Source of the DNA: Ceratobasidium sp. AG-K | Taxonomy: Eukaryota > Basidiomycota > Agaricomycetes > Cantharellales > Ceratobasidiaceae | Direction of reading: 5' to 3' | Length of the DNA: 64,000 bases | Assembly: GCA_037039685.1 (NCBI GenBank) | Contig: JAWNGF010000001.1 | Coordinates: forward strand, 4,774,001-4,838,000 | Part shown: in pieces, positions 21,505-34,400 of the stretch | How positions within the stretch are numbered: position 1 is the first letter of the stretch | Layout of the letters: each line of letters starts with the position of its first letter | The notes under the pieces: generated by a model | Databases searched by the model: none | What the model saw: the letters and a program-made list of their open reading frames with translations, nothing else | Told to the model about the DNA's origin: nothing | Position numbers and translations under genes: made by a program

Positions 21505-23685
21505 ATGTCACATCCAGCTTATGCCCGTGTGCCAGATACGGACGCTCCCGGCTCGACCGCTTTCCGCTCCCTATCTCGTCGAGAAAGTGAATCCAACCTT
21601 GTTCCTCGGACCCCACATTCTCGCACTGGGGACCAAACCCACTTTGGACTTGGGGACTCCGAAATGAACAACGACTCGTTCGAGTCATACGAACTGACTC
21701 GCCAGAGCCAAACGGCGCCTCTATTAGCTTCTTCCGCCTCGGCCACCTTTGGCGACCGACTAGCCGATGCAGAATCTCGGACTCGTCCAGCAGTTGCTCG
21801 CCGTAGACGCTCAGGAATTCTGAATCAGATACCTCTAGTTATCGGGGGCATATTATCGGTCTTTTTATGTCTATTGATATTCATATCGATTCAATGGCCG
21901 GATACGTTGCAAGAATGGTTAAAGACATCGGACGAAATGCCAAATTCGGGTGTTGCCCCGGCCGTGGGGAACAACACCGCGTCCGAAAATGCCGGTAGCA
22001 AGACACACAACCACACAACCATCCTTGATTATTCCGCATATACTTCGTTTCCTCTGTCCCCCAAGGAGTATCTTGCCGAGTGCTGGAAGCAGCAAACCAA
22101 CCATTACCATGGTGGATATTGGGCTAAACCTCCGGGTATGTCCTTTGCGTCCCTGGCCAATGTTTTTTTACTGACACCTGATTGACAAAGGAGGAGCGGC
22201 TGATGTCCCTCACCCAACATCTGATAGCAAAACCTGCTCGACTACTATTACATTTATGTTTGACGGCAATAGGGGCTTGATGGCGGACCTTGCGCTGATT
22301 GCTCAGCTTGCAGGGCTGGCAAGAGAAGTATGTGTTTTCCTTGTGGTTATTTATTCCCAACTGATCCTGGCGTTAGCAAAATCGAACTTTCTTAATTGAC
22401 GACCGGCTATGGAATCGTGGAAAGTAGGTCATGTCGAATATGCGCCTATATATGCAGCCTAATTCGTTGAATTAGCTGGACAACGCACTTCCAAGACATA
22501 CGGAAAACCCAGCCTGGTCCGGAACCAGACTGTCTCCCGCCCCCGCCTGAAGAGCTGGTAGCTTGTCCTCGAACAGCAAGGTGAGCCAGGCATCTTTATT
22601 ATGATTCGAGGAACTAAACTCAACTGGCAACGTAGACACTGGGTGAGTAACGAATGCAAAAAGGCTTGAACCCCCACCAACTGCAAACTTGTAGATTGTA
22701 ACACCTCGAACAGCCAAATTCCACTTTGGTCATGATTTTTCTGAGGAATTCCAAGACCCGTAAGTCAATAACTAGTTCTCCTAGGCTTCGTTAACGAACG
22801 CATGCCCAGGTATGCGTATTCTACGGCTCGACTAAAGCCAATATTCACGCGAGCATTTGACTCACTCGAATCTTTCATCATTCTCAGCAACAAGAACATC
22901 CAGCTCGTTCGTCAGGCTCGTTCCGAACTTCGGCGGCGCATTCAAGCAAACACTGGCAGTGCCGCCGTCGCAAACTACGTGAGCGTCCATGTTAGACGGG
23001 GAGATCGAAAGGCCATGAGCTGGGAGTTTATCAAGCCTGGCTCGGACGGATATGTGCCCCTTTCAAACTATGTGGAGGCCGCCCAATCGACCTGGTCCAA
23101 TTTTGGGCCGCCGGGAAAAGCTCACGTCTATGTTGCATCCGACGACCCAGTCTCGCTGGACAAATTCACAAAACTCTCGGACACACATGTCTATTCGCTT
23201 CGCCAATGGGGCATTGACGGAGGTCGAGCCCGTGAGGGTTCGGTGACCGAAGCAGCTGAAGAGCTTGCAGAGCTGGCCAGCCCGTCTGCGTATGTGCAAT
23301 CGGAATGGATGAACCGCACCGAGGAACAACGAATTCGGCTGACTCGGGGGATGATTGTCGAAATGGCTTTGTTGTCAGAGCTGTGGGATGGCGATATGAA
23401 CGAGGAAGACGACGGCTTGGAGCTCGTTGCGACGGTGTGCACTTTGACGTGAGTTGATCACCACAGGACTTCGCATCGACGACTTACCATTGCTTGGTAG
23501 CTCCAACATATGCAAACTGGCAGCCATAGGACTTGGGTGGCCAAACGCACTCGAGCCGGACGTCAAAGCTTGGGTAGAAATCGATAACCGGGTAAGGAGC
23601 CCGATCTCTGGAACTCAGTCTCAGGCTAATGGATCTATGGCAGAACAACATTGAGCCGGAGTGGGAAGCGTTCGAGATCATCTGA
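21505..23685 (+). CDS. Type II membrane glycosyltransferase candidate, fucosyltransferase-like
   Basis: Golgi-type protein layout: a cytoplasmic Ser/Thr/Arg-rich tail (MSHPAYARVPDTDAPGSTAF), one membrane span (IPLVIGGILSVFLCLLIFIS, about 21827-21890), then a long lumenal part with several N-glycosylation sequons. The lumenal part contains FPLSPKEYLAECWKQQTNHY, FMFDGNRGLMADLALIAQLA (about 22255-22315) and the motif YVSVHVRRGDRKAMSWEF (about 22978-23030). This HVRRGD block with a later VYVASDDPVSLDKF is the pattern of GDP-fucose-binding transferases such as FUT8/NodZ and O-fucosyltransferases. It ends EPEWEAFEII at TGA 23683-23685. Introns include about 22136-22190, 22330-22378 and several short ones. 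Sugar and acceptor cannot be assigned. It is convergent with the next gene, 52 bases apart. Confidence 0.6.
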
Positions 23686-23737
23686 CGCGAATCATTGTGT
23701 AATAATTTATTAATGTACTCTATCACAACCGGAACAA

Positions 23738-24391
23738 TCACGCATTCGAACGTTTAATCTTCTCGAGCAGGACACCCATCCTCTTGGCCATGTTGGGCTG
23801 CCCTCTGCTCCGGGCTGGCCCGCTGGCAGCAGCTCTATGCTTCGTATCACGAGTATGGTGAGGTCCATTATTTGACTGAAGTCGCTTTCCTTGCGGTCGT
23901 CGGCCGAGAGGGTTGCTCTTGTAAGTGTGTAGACTCGCGGGAGAATACGCATCCCTAGCCATTTCCCTCAGTGATGGAGTGGGTTGTGTCGAGGCAGTGG
24001 CCTTTTCGTTCTTTTGGGAATGCTCGCTGAGGCGTGCCTCGCGTGCAATACCGGCGGCATGAGGCTGCGGGCCGGCATCAGCTTCAACTGAGAGGCGATC
24101 CGAGTGTTCTTCGTCTGTCGAGTCAGCCTTGGCTGGTTCACCTTCCGTCTCGGCACCGCCGTGAGTTTCACCGGTCCCGGGCGATGCTGGAGCTCTAGTC
24201 AATCCCATCCGTCGCTTCTCGGCCCTGTATGCAGCCTTTATTTTCTGGGTTGCAAGCCATTGTTTCTTTCGTTTTCTAGCTGCATCTAGCATGAGCGCCC
24301 CGATAATACGCAGAAATATACACTTGCCTTCGTGTGGATTAAGATGACTAAATGTCGGAGCACGGGATTTCTTTAGATTCGGCGGTGTCAT
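23738..24391 (-). CDS. FYV7: Probable rRNA-processing protein, Fyv7-like
   Basis: Basic protein of about 200 residues. Start MTPPNLKKSRAPTFSHLNPH at ATG 24389-24391, then after an intron KRKKQWLATQKIKAAYRAEK (about 24270-24215). This KKW....KIK..YRAEKR block resembles the Fyv7 family, needed for early rRNA cleavages of the small-subunit pathway. The middle is disordered and acidic (ETEGEPAKADSTDEEHSD). The end SPASLHTYKSNPLGRRP and GQPNMAKRMGVLLEKIKRS looks like a conserved C-terminal helix. TGA 23738-23740. The single intron 24286-24327 (42 nt) has a textbook GC donor (AAG|GCAAGT) and TAG acceptor. Reading through instead adds an implausible hydrophobic stretch. It is divergent from eIF1 with 162 bases between start codons. 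The Fyv7 assignment is moderate; a generic basic nucleolar protein is the alternative. Confidence 0.6.
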   Translation of the reverse strand: MTPPNLKKSRAPTFSHLNPHEGKCIFLRIIGALMLDAARKRKKQWLATQKIKAAYRAEKRRMGLTRAPASPGTGETHGGAETEGEPAKADSTDEEHSDRLSVEADAGPQPHAAGIAREARLSEHSQKNEKATASTQPTPSLREMARDAYSPASLHTYKSNPLGRRPQGKRLQSNNGPHHTRDTKHRAAASGPARSRGQPNMAKRMGVLLEKIKRSNA

Positions 24392-24553
24392 GGTGGAGAG
24401 GACGAACAGAGCAGATTTTCTGGGCCGACACAGCCACCTCGGATGTTTATAAATGTGACGCCAGAGCGTTTGCACTGGCCTATCAACCAGCAACCACCTC
24501 CCCACTTCCCTCCTCGTTTTTCGCCTCCTTAATCTCCTCGCAACTAGCGTTTT

Positions 24554-25054
24554 ATGAGCGTTCAGAACCTCACGAAATACGGTTAGCATTAATACAACGC
24601 AAGTCCACATGTGGCTGACTCACTTTGGTAGACCCCTTCGCGGACGAGGGTGATGCTCTAGGCGAATCAAACGTTGGCTCTCAACAGAATTACATCCACA
24701 TCCGTATTCAACAACGTAACGGTCGCAAGACCCTCACCACACTCCAAGGCCTTCCTAAAGGTATGTTGGCTCACCACTGAGATCAAGACATGATCTGAAC
24801 GGATGGTCGTGTTTTTAGAGTACGACTCGAAGAAGCTGCTCAAGGCTTTCAAGAAGGAATTCGCGTGTAATGGTACTTTAGTTGACGACGAGGAACTCGG
24901 CAAAGTTATTCAACTGCAGGGAGATCAGCGTCTCAAGATTTCCACGTTTTTGACCGACGAAGGTATCCCCAAGGTATGCTTGAACTACGTCACACTACGC
25001 TCAGCAGTTGCCTGACTTTGCCACCAGGCGACAATCAAGTTGCACGGTTTCTGA
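24554..25054 (+). CDS. SUI1: Translation initiation factor eIF1 (SUI1)
   Basis: eIF1 monitors start-codon recognition on the 40S subunit. The gene reads MSVQNLTKYDPFADEGD (joined across an intron at about 24582-24632), then YIHIRIQQRNGRKTLTTLQG, KKLLKAFKKEFACNGTLVDD and GKVIQLQGDQRLKISTFLTD. It closes with ATIKLHGF and TGA 25052-25054. The QQRNGRKTLTT basic loop, KKEFACNGT and VIQLQGDQR blocks are SUI1 hallmarks, and the total of about 114 residues is the normal length. Start ATG 24554 is fixed by the conserved N-terminal segment. Three introns, the last one in IPK|ATIKLHGF (about 24975-25027). No anomalies. The short region shared with the Fyv7-like gene suggests a bidirectional promoter for two translation-related genes. 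Confidence 0.96.
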
Positions 25055-25266
25055 GCTTGTGTTATGATATGGAACCAAGCTCTGATCTCCCCTCATGTGT
25101 ATTATCCTCTCGCTTGCAGTATACTAGATGTGTAGTCGCGACTCGCTCGAGTGTTAAATCACAGTTAAATTGGCTTGATATTTGCGCGGGAGATATTGGG
25201 TTAAAGACTTGTGGTTTGTATGTGCCAGTTGAGGTCTACCAGCCCTGGGGAACTAGTTCTAAGGTA

Positions 25267-26871
<1,605 letters not shown>

Positions 26872-27227
26872 TTCCGACGATGAATCCGTAGAAATGTATG
26901 GAGTGCTGGAGGTTGAGATTGGGAGTTCGCATCTGATCAGGCGCATTGGTTTATATATCTAGGACTCTATCGTCCCACCGGGGATCATCCCAAGCGGAGT
27001 CACCCCGGAGATCATGGGCGCATCGTGTACAAGAATAGAAAACTTGATGACTTCATGGGTTCATAATGGTATACTACACAGAGTACAGCGTTCCTCTCCT
27101 TGCACAAAGAAAACTAGTAGCAATGGTACTACAAATTGGAAAAACCGGATAGCTTCGAGAAAATATAGAATACGGAAAGAAAGCTATTGAATAAATCACA
27201 AGGTCGAATAGCTACGACTGAGGACGT
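26872..27227. other. Intergenic region between AKR7 and histone H1
   Basis: 356 bases, the 5' side of the AKR7 gene and the 3' side of H1, both on the minus strand. AT-richer toward 27100-27210. No coding or RNA signal recognised. Confidence 0.4.
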
Positions 27228-28512
27228 TCACTTCTTTGCAGTCTAATGAAAGGCGAATCAGGACAAACCAAACGAAGGGATTGTCACACTTACCCGTTTG
27301 GTGGAGGTTCGGGAACCTGTGCTCGTCCTGGTCGTACGTCCAGACTTGGTAGATTTCGTGGTCGCGCTAGCCTTGGCCTTGGCCGCCGTACCAGTTGATG
27401 AGGTGGTTTTCTGCATGGATGTCAAATTTAAGTCACAGCTGTTGGCGCGCTGGAAAGCTGCCCACCTTAGCCTTGGTCGGAGTTACGGCCTTGGTTGTAG
27501 ATGCCTTCTTTGGCGGGGCCGCCTTCTTTGCGGTGGTCTTCTTGGTAGAAGCAGACTTGGTAGCAGTGGGCTTAGCCGCAGCCTTCGCAGAATTCTTAGT
27601 CGTGCGAGCGGGCTTTGCAGTGGACGGAGCCTTTGCTTTGGTGGTGGTGGACTTGGTAGCTGCCGGCTTAGCCTTGTTTTTCGTAGTCGTAGAAGCCGGT
27701 GCAGCTTTCTTGGGAGCTGCCGCTTTGGTTCGGGTCGGCTTCTTGGTGGTGCTGGCAGCGGGTTTCTTGGCAGCAGCAGCCTTTTTGACGGTTGCCGGAG
27801 CGTGGTTCTATGCGAAGATTACTGTTAGATCAAGAGCAGTGAGGCGAACGTAATTACTCGCCTCCTTGCCCTCTGTCGACCGCTTGGAAGCAAGCCTCAC
27901 CTTACCAGAGGGGCCTGTGGAGTGCTTAGTAGGGTGTTTGTGTATACAGCGTTGCTGGTAACATACCCTTTGGGAGAGTGAAGACGTTAGTCTCGGCGCC
28001 ACGGGCAATTGCCCGGTTGATATTGGTGATGTGAGACGGCGTTATCTCGATCTTATATGTCTCTTCAAGGAATCTGTAGTCCAAGTAACCAAGTTAGTCC
28101 ACCAAACCTTTGACATGGCATGAAATATATGCATGTATGCTTACTTCTTGATCATTGGACGAGATACACCCGCACGAGACTCGTCACGGTTAGCATTGAT
28201 GCATTCCTGGAAATCGCAATCAAAAGATGTGAGCATGGGTGTAGACGAGATATCAGAAACATGACAAGGTGGAGATTCGGTTAAGGGCATACAGTGCGAA
28301 GGTGGTGGGTGGTGTCGGTAGTGGTCGGCGCCGAGAGCGCCACAAGTGAGCTTAGGCTCGACGCTCGCAACACCCACTCAGATTATAGGGATGTATGTAC
28401 AGGGTGTAGAAGACGATATTATCCTTACAGTAATCATGTCGATAAACGACGGGTGGGCAGGGGCGGCCCTAGACTTGGCGGGTACCTTGACGTTCTGCTT
28501 GGTGCGTACCAT
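27228..28512 (-). CDS. HHO1: Linker histone H1
   Basis: Chromatin linker histone. Minus strand, start MVRTKQNVKVPAKSRAAPAH at ATG 28510-28512. The winged-helix globular domain follows: HPSFIDMIT, a long intron, ECINANRDESRAGVSRPMIK, KFLEETYKIEITPSHITNIN and RAIARGAETNVFTLPKG. The tail is the expected Lys/Ala/Pro/Thr-rich disordered region, with dozens of AAKK and TKAKA-type repeats between about 27800 and 27300. The last exon TAKK ends at TGA 27228-27230. The intron inside the globular domain (28207-28428, 222 nt) is several times longer than others here. Its phase-0 borders join DMIT to ECIN, restoring helix 1 of the domain. Whether the interval holds a further exon cannot be settled by eye. 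Confidence 0.88.
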
Positions 28513-30426
28513 TACTGCAAGTATTTATGAAGAGTAGACCTGAGGATATGCGCAATGTAAAGGTAGGTGGCGGTGTGTACAAGGCGGCTACTTGGGTCAC
28601 GGATCAATCGCAAGTAGGGGCAAGAGATGGGAATCGAGGTTTCGGAGATGGTGGGGGGACTCTACACGAGCCTCGGCCTTGCTTCCAGCCTTATGTGACC
28701 AGCATGAGATTAGAGAACCAAACAAAAAACAAACAAAAATCAGGTGACTTCGCTCGTCTCCCCGCGTTTTTTCGCATCCCAGTCGATATATTAAGTTTAG
28801 AGCTATAGATATAGCTGTTTTATATACCTGGAGGTCCTATCTCTCAAAACACAACTTCTTGGTTCGCTTTTATTTCGTCCAAAACTTGGGTGGCTGCTCC
28901 AAAGCTCCTTGGTTGTTTGTTACCGCAGCGCCCCTCTCTCGAAGATATTTGCATCCCACTCATATTTTTTACAGTTATTCCCTGACCAGAAAACTCCAGA
29001 AGAGCCTAAAGCATGTCATCTACACCCCTTCATAGTCCTAAACCGCCCAGTAAATGCTTTTTGCTGTTTCAAACCTCACGTGATAGGATGGACACTTTCA
29101 CTACCCGACCTCGCAGTTTAGCTGGATGGACCGGTAAACCTCAAGCATGGCTCTTCCTCTCAGCGGAGGAGGCAGTAACAGAACCTTTTGAATGGCTTCA
29201 TCTATTTTACAATGAGTTTTTTTGCCACGAACCATCATAAAATAGTGATTAAGATTCACTGCGCACGGTCCACTTAGTTATCCAAATTAGGGTGACGCGT
29301 CTCATTCAATGCGCATACCCTGCGGAGAGTGCTAAGGAGCAAAAGTGATATTATCAAGATTCTATAGCGCCCATAGAAGCTTGCGTACAAAACAGGAATT
29401 CCTATATGCGAGTGCTTGAAGGAACTGTCCCAAGGTATAGTAATGCTTGCGTTAGGGTCACGGGGCACGGGCCACCACCAGGCCAACACACTGAAACCTA
29501 CAAATTGTCTGATACCCAACAGACTGTTAGGATACCATGCTTACGGCGGTTCCTATCATTGTTATATCAATAGTGCTGTTGTCTGAAATAAACGTTATCG
29601 TACCCGCTTTGTCCTTTCTATCCCTGGCAACAATTTTTGGCGAGTTGGGAAGTGTTGGTTTCACCTCGGCGCGAGCTTACGCTGTTTATCAATTGACTTC
29701 GCGCTCATAGTTCTCTAAATATATATTTGTGTGAGTCCTAGGATTCCCAGATAGGCCAACTTCTCATCTCAAAGATAGCCTGTACCCACAGGAATATGGT
29801 AATCTATAAATATTGAGGGACAAATTCATCTGTGAGTACATATGAACTGGCCCCTCCCAACGCTCCGAGACTCGACGCATACATCCGTTAGTTCGTAGGA
29901 ATAGGAGATTTATGATGTCTACCACGGTTTGCCGCGGATTGTTTTGACTGGTGCTGTTGTGCCTGTGGGCATTACCAGGGGGAATCGCGGACGAAACGAA
30001 CATCGAGTAAATACTCGCTGGACCCTGCTATTTAAGGTATAAGAGCAATAACCAAAACATCTAAGAGTAAATTTAAGCCCGTTTCTTCTGCCCGATATCG
30101 TTTGGTGGGGTTGTATGCTGTTAGGCGAAGGACAACAGGTGAGTTCCAACGGGGCGCTCCCTGTGGCGATGTAAGCATGAGGCCCAAAAGAAAAATAGAG
30201 ATGGTGTGAAATTTAAGAGCAGAGTTTCTTGTGGGCTAGAAGGCTGATGGTCTATTCGAGCTTCTAATATATATGGGTGGCGCATGTACGTGGGATGCGC
30301 GAGTTGAGCGAGGGTTTTGAGCCAAATAGAGCCATCACGTGCCCGAGTCCCACCTTCTGGGCGCTTGGCTCGAGTGCATGACGTCCAACTCCTGCTTGCG
30401 CTCTGGTCAGTAACGTCTATTTTCTT
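28513..30426. other. Large divergent intergenic stretch, no supported gene
   Basis: 1.9 kb between the start of histone H1 (minus) and the start of the MGSS-protein gene (plus). The sequence is AT-richer than coding regions; reading frames are short (under about 100 codons) and show no motif, splice logic or repeat structure that I can support. It must hold both promoters and could hold a non-coding transcript. Confidence 0.4.
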
Positions 30427-31182
30427 ATGGGGAGTTCAGCGTCCAAGGCATCACGAAAACTGCCGAAATCCCAGCCATCATGGTCTGGAGCAAGAACGGC
30501 TCAACCGTTGCCCAAACAGTTTAGGTCACCACAAGCAGATACGCTAGCCAGCGAAACCAAAGGACCGCGTACGCATCGGCTTTGGTAAATTAACACAGAT
30601 GGTGAAATAACACTATATATGCTAGATAGAAATTGAAGCGGACTCAAAAGATCCGCATTTTTTATCCAAGCTCAGTCAGTTAGGCCCAGTTCAAGTGCCT
30701 AACCCACAAGTTGGACAAAGGCTGCGTCCAGTAAGTTTTGGTATTCGCTCATGGAAACCAACCAACCAAAAATCGTGAAACCCTAGCAATCTGATCGTTT
30801 ATTCAACACAATTCGAGCGAGGGAGGCGTCTGAACAGATGGCTGCTTCCAATACAGTACCATCCAATCGAATGCTTGCCCTTGCTCTCTCTGATGTTTTG
30901 GATGCACGTAAATCCGCGAGTTCTACCCAAGAGATAGGAGAAATCGCAAAATCATATGGGATGGACTCGGAGACACTCCAAAGGGTCGCTAGGTTTGTGA
31001 ATACCCCAAGTGTTGCTCCGCAGAACGTTACGCGGGTTGTGGGAAAAGACGGTGAAGAAAAAACTACTATGGTGGTGCGCACTATAAATATGCATATGAG
31101 TAATGCTTTGACCTCACGCTCATTCTAGGCTACTTGGTCCGAACCCTTGCTAGATAATGAGCACAAGCGGATTGGCTCATAG
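30427..31182 (+). CDS. Conserved fungal protein with N-terminal MGSS motif, function unknown
   Basis: Four-exon gene. Exon 1 begins MGSSASKASRKLPKSQPSWS at ATG 30427; Gly-2 followed by Ser at position 6 is a possible N-myristoylation signal. Exon 2 (from about 30638) reads DPHFLSKLSQLGPVQVPNPQ. Exon 3 begins QSDRLFNTIRAREASEQM and contains ALSDVLDARKSASSTQEIGE, AKSYGMDSETLQRVARFVNT and PSVAPQNVTRVVGKDGEE. After an intron at about 31076-31129, exon 4 gives ATWSEPLLDNEHKRIGS and TAG 31180-31182. The DPHFL..L..LGPV and LDARKS...IA..YG.....L..VARFVNTPSV patterns look like a conserved fungal family that I have seen only as uncharacterised. Exon borders use GTACGC, GTAAGT and GTGCGC donors. The helical C-terminal half resembles a small DNA- or protein-binding helix-turn-helix fold, but that is conjecture. 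Confidence 0.7.
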
Positions 31183-31494
31183 CTGATGACGGGCACTGAA
31201 TTAGGGGGTTTAACTTCACGACCCAGCAATATCCCGCTATTCTGATTCGGAATGATAATAAATTTTGACTATTTCGTTCTACCAGCCTATATGTACAACC
31301 TTTGACACGTACAAGACGGAAATTGCAGCAAGTTCGCTGGCGAACAAATTGTTGTGACATTTCGAGAAGAGATGGAAACAAGACCAAGTCGCGAGAGAAG
31401 GAGCGAGATCGCAGATCGTCCACAGTTTACAATGATGGTAACGGAAATGAAGGTTGTGCGAGTATAAAACCAAGCAAACAATATTTGGAGTTCC
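31183..31494. other. Short convergent intergenic region
   Basis: 312 bases between the 3' ends of the MGSS-protein gene and the PUF-protein gene. No feature recognised. Confidence 0.4.
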
Positions 31495-34400
31495 CTAAGC
31501 GTGGAATGTAGTTGAGTTGGGCGGGACAAAGTTCTGCATGTATGCTTGGTACATTTGAGGTGGCATAGGGTTGGGCGCCATGCCATAGGGAGCCTGACCC
31601 ATTCCCATCATACCACTACCCGCCTGCGCCAGGCTTGGGGAGTACCCTGCTGGGGGCTATACATCTGTTGCTGCTGCTGGGGTACGAATTGGCCAGGTGG
31701 TCCACGCCTGTTGTTGCCGCGGGAGGCCATCTCGGGAGAGCGAGCGAACGGATTAAAGGGATCGTTCGTGGGAGAGAAAGTAGCAGGTGAAGTACCGGAA
31801 GGGGGCCCGCTCATCGCACTTGGGAGGGATTGAGCTGCATACGCAGGGTTGATTTGAAGTCCGCCTTGACCGACCGGTCCCGACTGTTGTGATTGCATCT
31901 GGAGGGCTTGCATCATAGTCGCCAAGCCGTCGCCTGGTTGCTGGTACGCGGCCGGCATACCGCCCATACCGTAAGGCGCTGGCGGCCCGCCGTTCTTTTT
32001 AGCTGGCTGGGGCATGGGCTGCGCGAAAGGGGGCTGGAAGTTCGGGAGAGGCAAGCCTACTTCCTCGATGAGACGCCTGTATGCCTGGGTCACGGTGACC
32101 TTCAAGTCAATCAGCACGCGCTTCGTAGCTTCCAAGTATTGGGGCCGTTCAGCGGGGTCGAGGAACGGGCTGATAAGAATCTTGTGCACAACGGACACGC
32201 CGTTCACTTGATCGCCCAGGACATCCGTCAAAACGTGATCGCCCGTCGAGTTGAACAGAGAGCGAACAATTTGTTGCGAAGCTTCGGGTTCGATCCGTTG
32301 GTTGACGATGCGCAGAACCGTGAGCGAAGCGAGCTTGTGTGTGCACAGGTGTGCAAGATGAGGCGTGAAGCGAGGGGCCAGGAGCTTATATCTCGATTGG
32401 AAGCCGGATGAGTCGAGGAGCCAGGTCAAAAGCAGCGCTCCGTTGGGGTTGGTGGCCAAAGGAATGGAATTCAAAACGACAGCGGTCGCGATTTTTCGCT
32501 AGGCGTGGCGTAAGCAACAGCCACTAAATTCAGAGGTCGGCTTACCTGTTGACTAAGCGTGATTTGGGGACTCTCGAGGCATGCGCGCATGCTGCGTGCG
32601 CCGAATCGGCCTTGAGCTACTTCCCAGAGGCGGTCGATGACGGCATCGAAGATAAAGTCATTTGCTGGAGGGCCGAAGCGCAAGCAGCACCTACGTTCAG
32701 AGAGAGAATGCTTAGTTATGCGCAGGATATGATATAGGTACACGCTCACTGGACTACGTAGTTGCCGAATTGGTCGAGCAGAAGTGGAGGCGCGTAGGGC
32801 CGGAGGTTCGTGATTACCAGGGCAACTTCCTCGGGTGTGGTAGCACACTCGATAATCTTCTGTGCGGCCCATGTGCCGTTTTTGTGAATCCCGATCATGG
32901 CGAGATGTGGGGCGATGCGATCGAGCATTGCCAAGCGAGGGCCAGGGGAGCATTTTTCGAACAGTTTTTGGACGACCTGTCAATTGTATGAGCACACAAA
33001 GCGAAATATCTAGACTAGTTAACATACCGTGTTACCAAGCCAGTCAGAAGCGAGGTCGACAATTTCGCCGTCGAGGAAGTCTGCAGCGACCGCGTCGATC
33101 TCCTCTACACTACAAGTGCCCGAGTCCAGTCGCTTGCGCAGCTCGCGTAACTTGGACGCATCCCAGCGACGGTTATGTGGGCGCTCCGCCACCAATGGGA
33201 TTGTCGAATAGTACATTGTTGGTGGGCGGAATTCTACAAAAAATCTAATCAGCATTTGATACAATTGAAGGCATGGCATACATACCTCCCAAGGCCTTGA
33301 TGTCGGCTTCAGCATCCGCTGCTCCACCGCTCAATTCAAGCATGACCATTTGCTGCTCAGTGATGGACGCAGTCCAGCCAGCGCCGCTGGTAGAGTTGGC
33401 ACCAAGACTCTTGTGAGTACCGGATCCGATCATGCTCAAAAGGAGGTTTGAGCGATAGTTTTCGATCGAGCCGCCAAGGACTTGTTGGTCGGCGGGAATC
33501 GTCGAGGCTCCTTTTACGGTCCGTAGGGCATGGATGGTAGCGCCAACGGTCATGTCGCCTACCCCCTGAACACCAACACCCATTCCTTCATCAACGCCAT
33601 CGCCCGAGCCAGCATTTTTCACGGGAACCCTAGCGAAGCCAATGCGAATGGCCCCAACGTCACTTCCGAGAACATCACGTCCATTAAGGGCTTTGCGAGC
33701 TCGGACCGCGTCATCAAGACGCTCGAAGTTTACTACAGTGCATAACCATTAGATGGGAAGAGGGCGAAAGCAGCGTATATTTACCAAAGCCACAGTTCTT
33801 GTGGGTAAGGACACGAGCGCTCTCAATTGGGCCATAGGGACTGAACACGCTCAAGATCGTAGCAGGAGTAGTAGTCGAGGGAATGGAACCGATCCAGAGC
33901 GCGCGTGTAGGAGATGATTGCAGCTGAGAGTCCATCATGTTCGGCTGGGCTTGGCTAGGGGTCAGTTGGCCGGATGGAGTGAATTGAGATTGAATGTGAG
34001 CCCCCAAGCCTGCACTAGCGGATGATACTTGGGCTCCCATTGGTGGAGTAGCTGGTGCGCTATCGGCCTTGCCGAAACCAATGCGGACAGCCTGGTTGTT
34101 GGTCATCCCTATGTGTCCCGATAGACGGTTCAACACATCGTCCTTGGCTCGCATGGCGTCGGCAATATCTACAAAGTTGACAAACCCACACTCCTATCGT
34201 TTATATGTTAGTGCTAGTCCTAGCTAGGACAATGAATGCACACCTTCTCGGGCAGTAAGCGGAAACTTTCAATAGCACCATAGGGCGCGAAGACGTGCGC
34301 GAGGTCTTCGCCAGTCATTGTGGGATCGAGATTACCGATCCAAAGCGAACGGGATGGAGTTTGTATCTGGCTGGGCCCTTCGGCCTTGGGAGACACCGAG

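Noticed and set aside
28141..28377. Extra H1 exon reading GALGADHYRHHPPPSH
   Set aside because: It would insert a His/Pro-rich stretch into helix 1 of the globular domain; skipping it gives a normal fold.
31608..31833. Second gene downstream of the PUF stop codon
   Set aside because: The Gly/Met/Pro-rich frame after the stop is better explained as the shifted C-terminal tail of the same protein.
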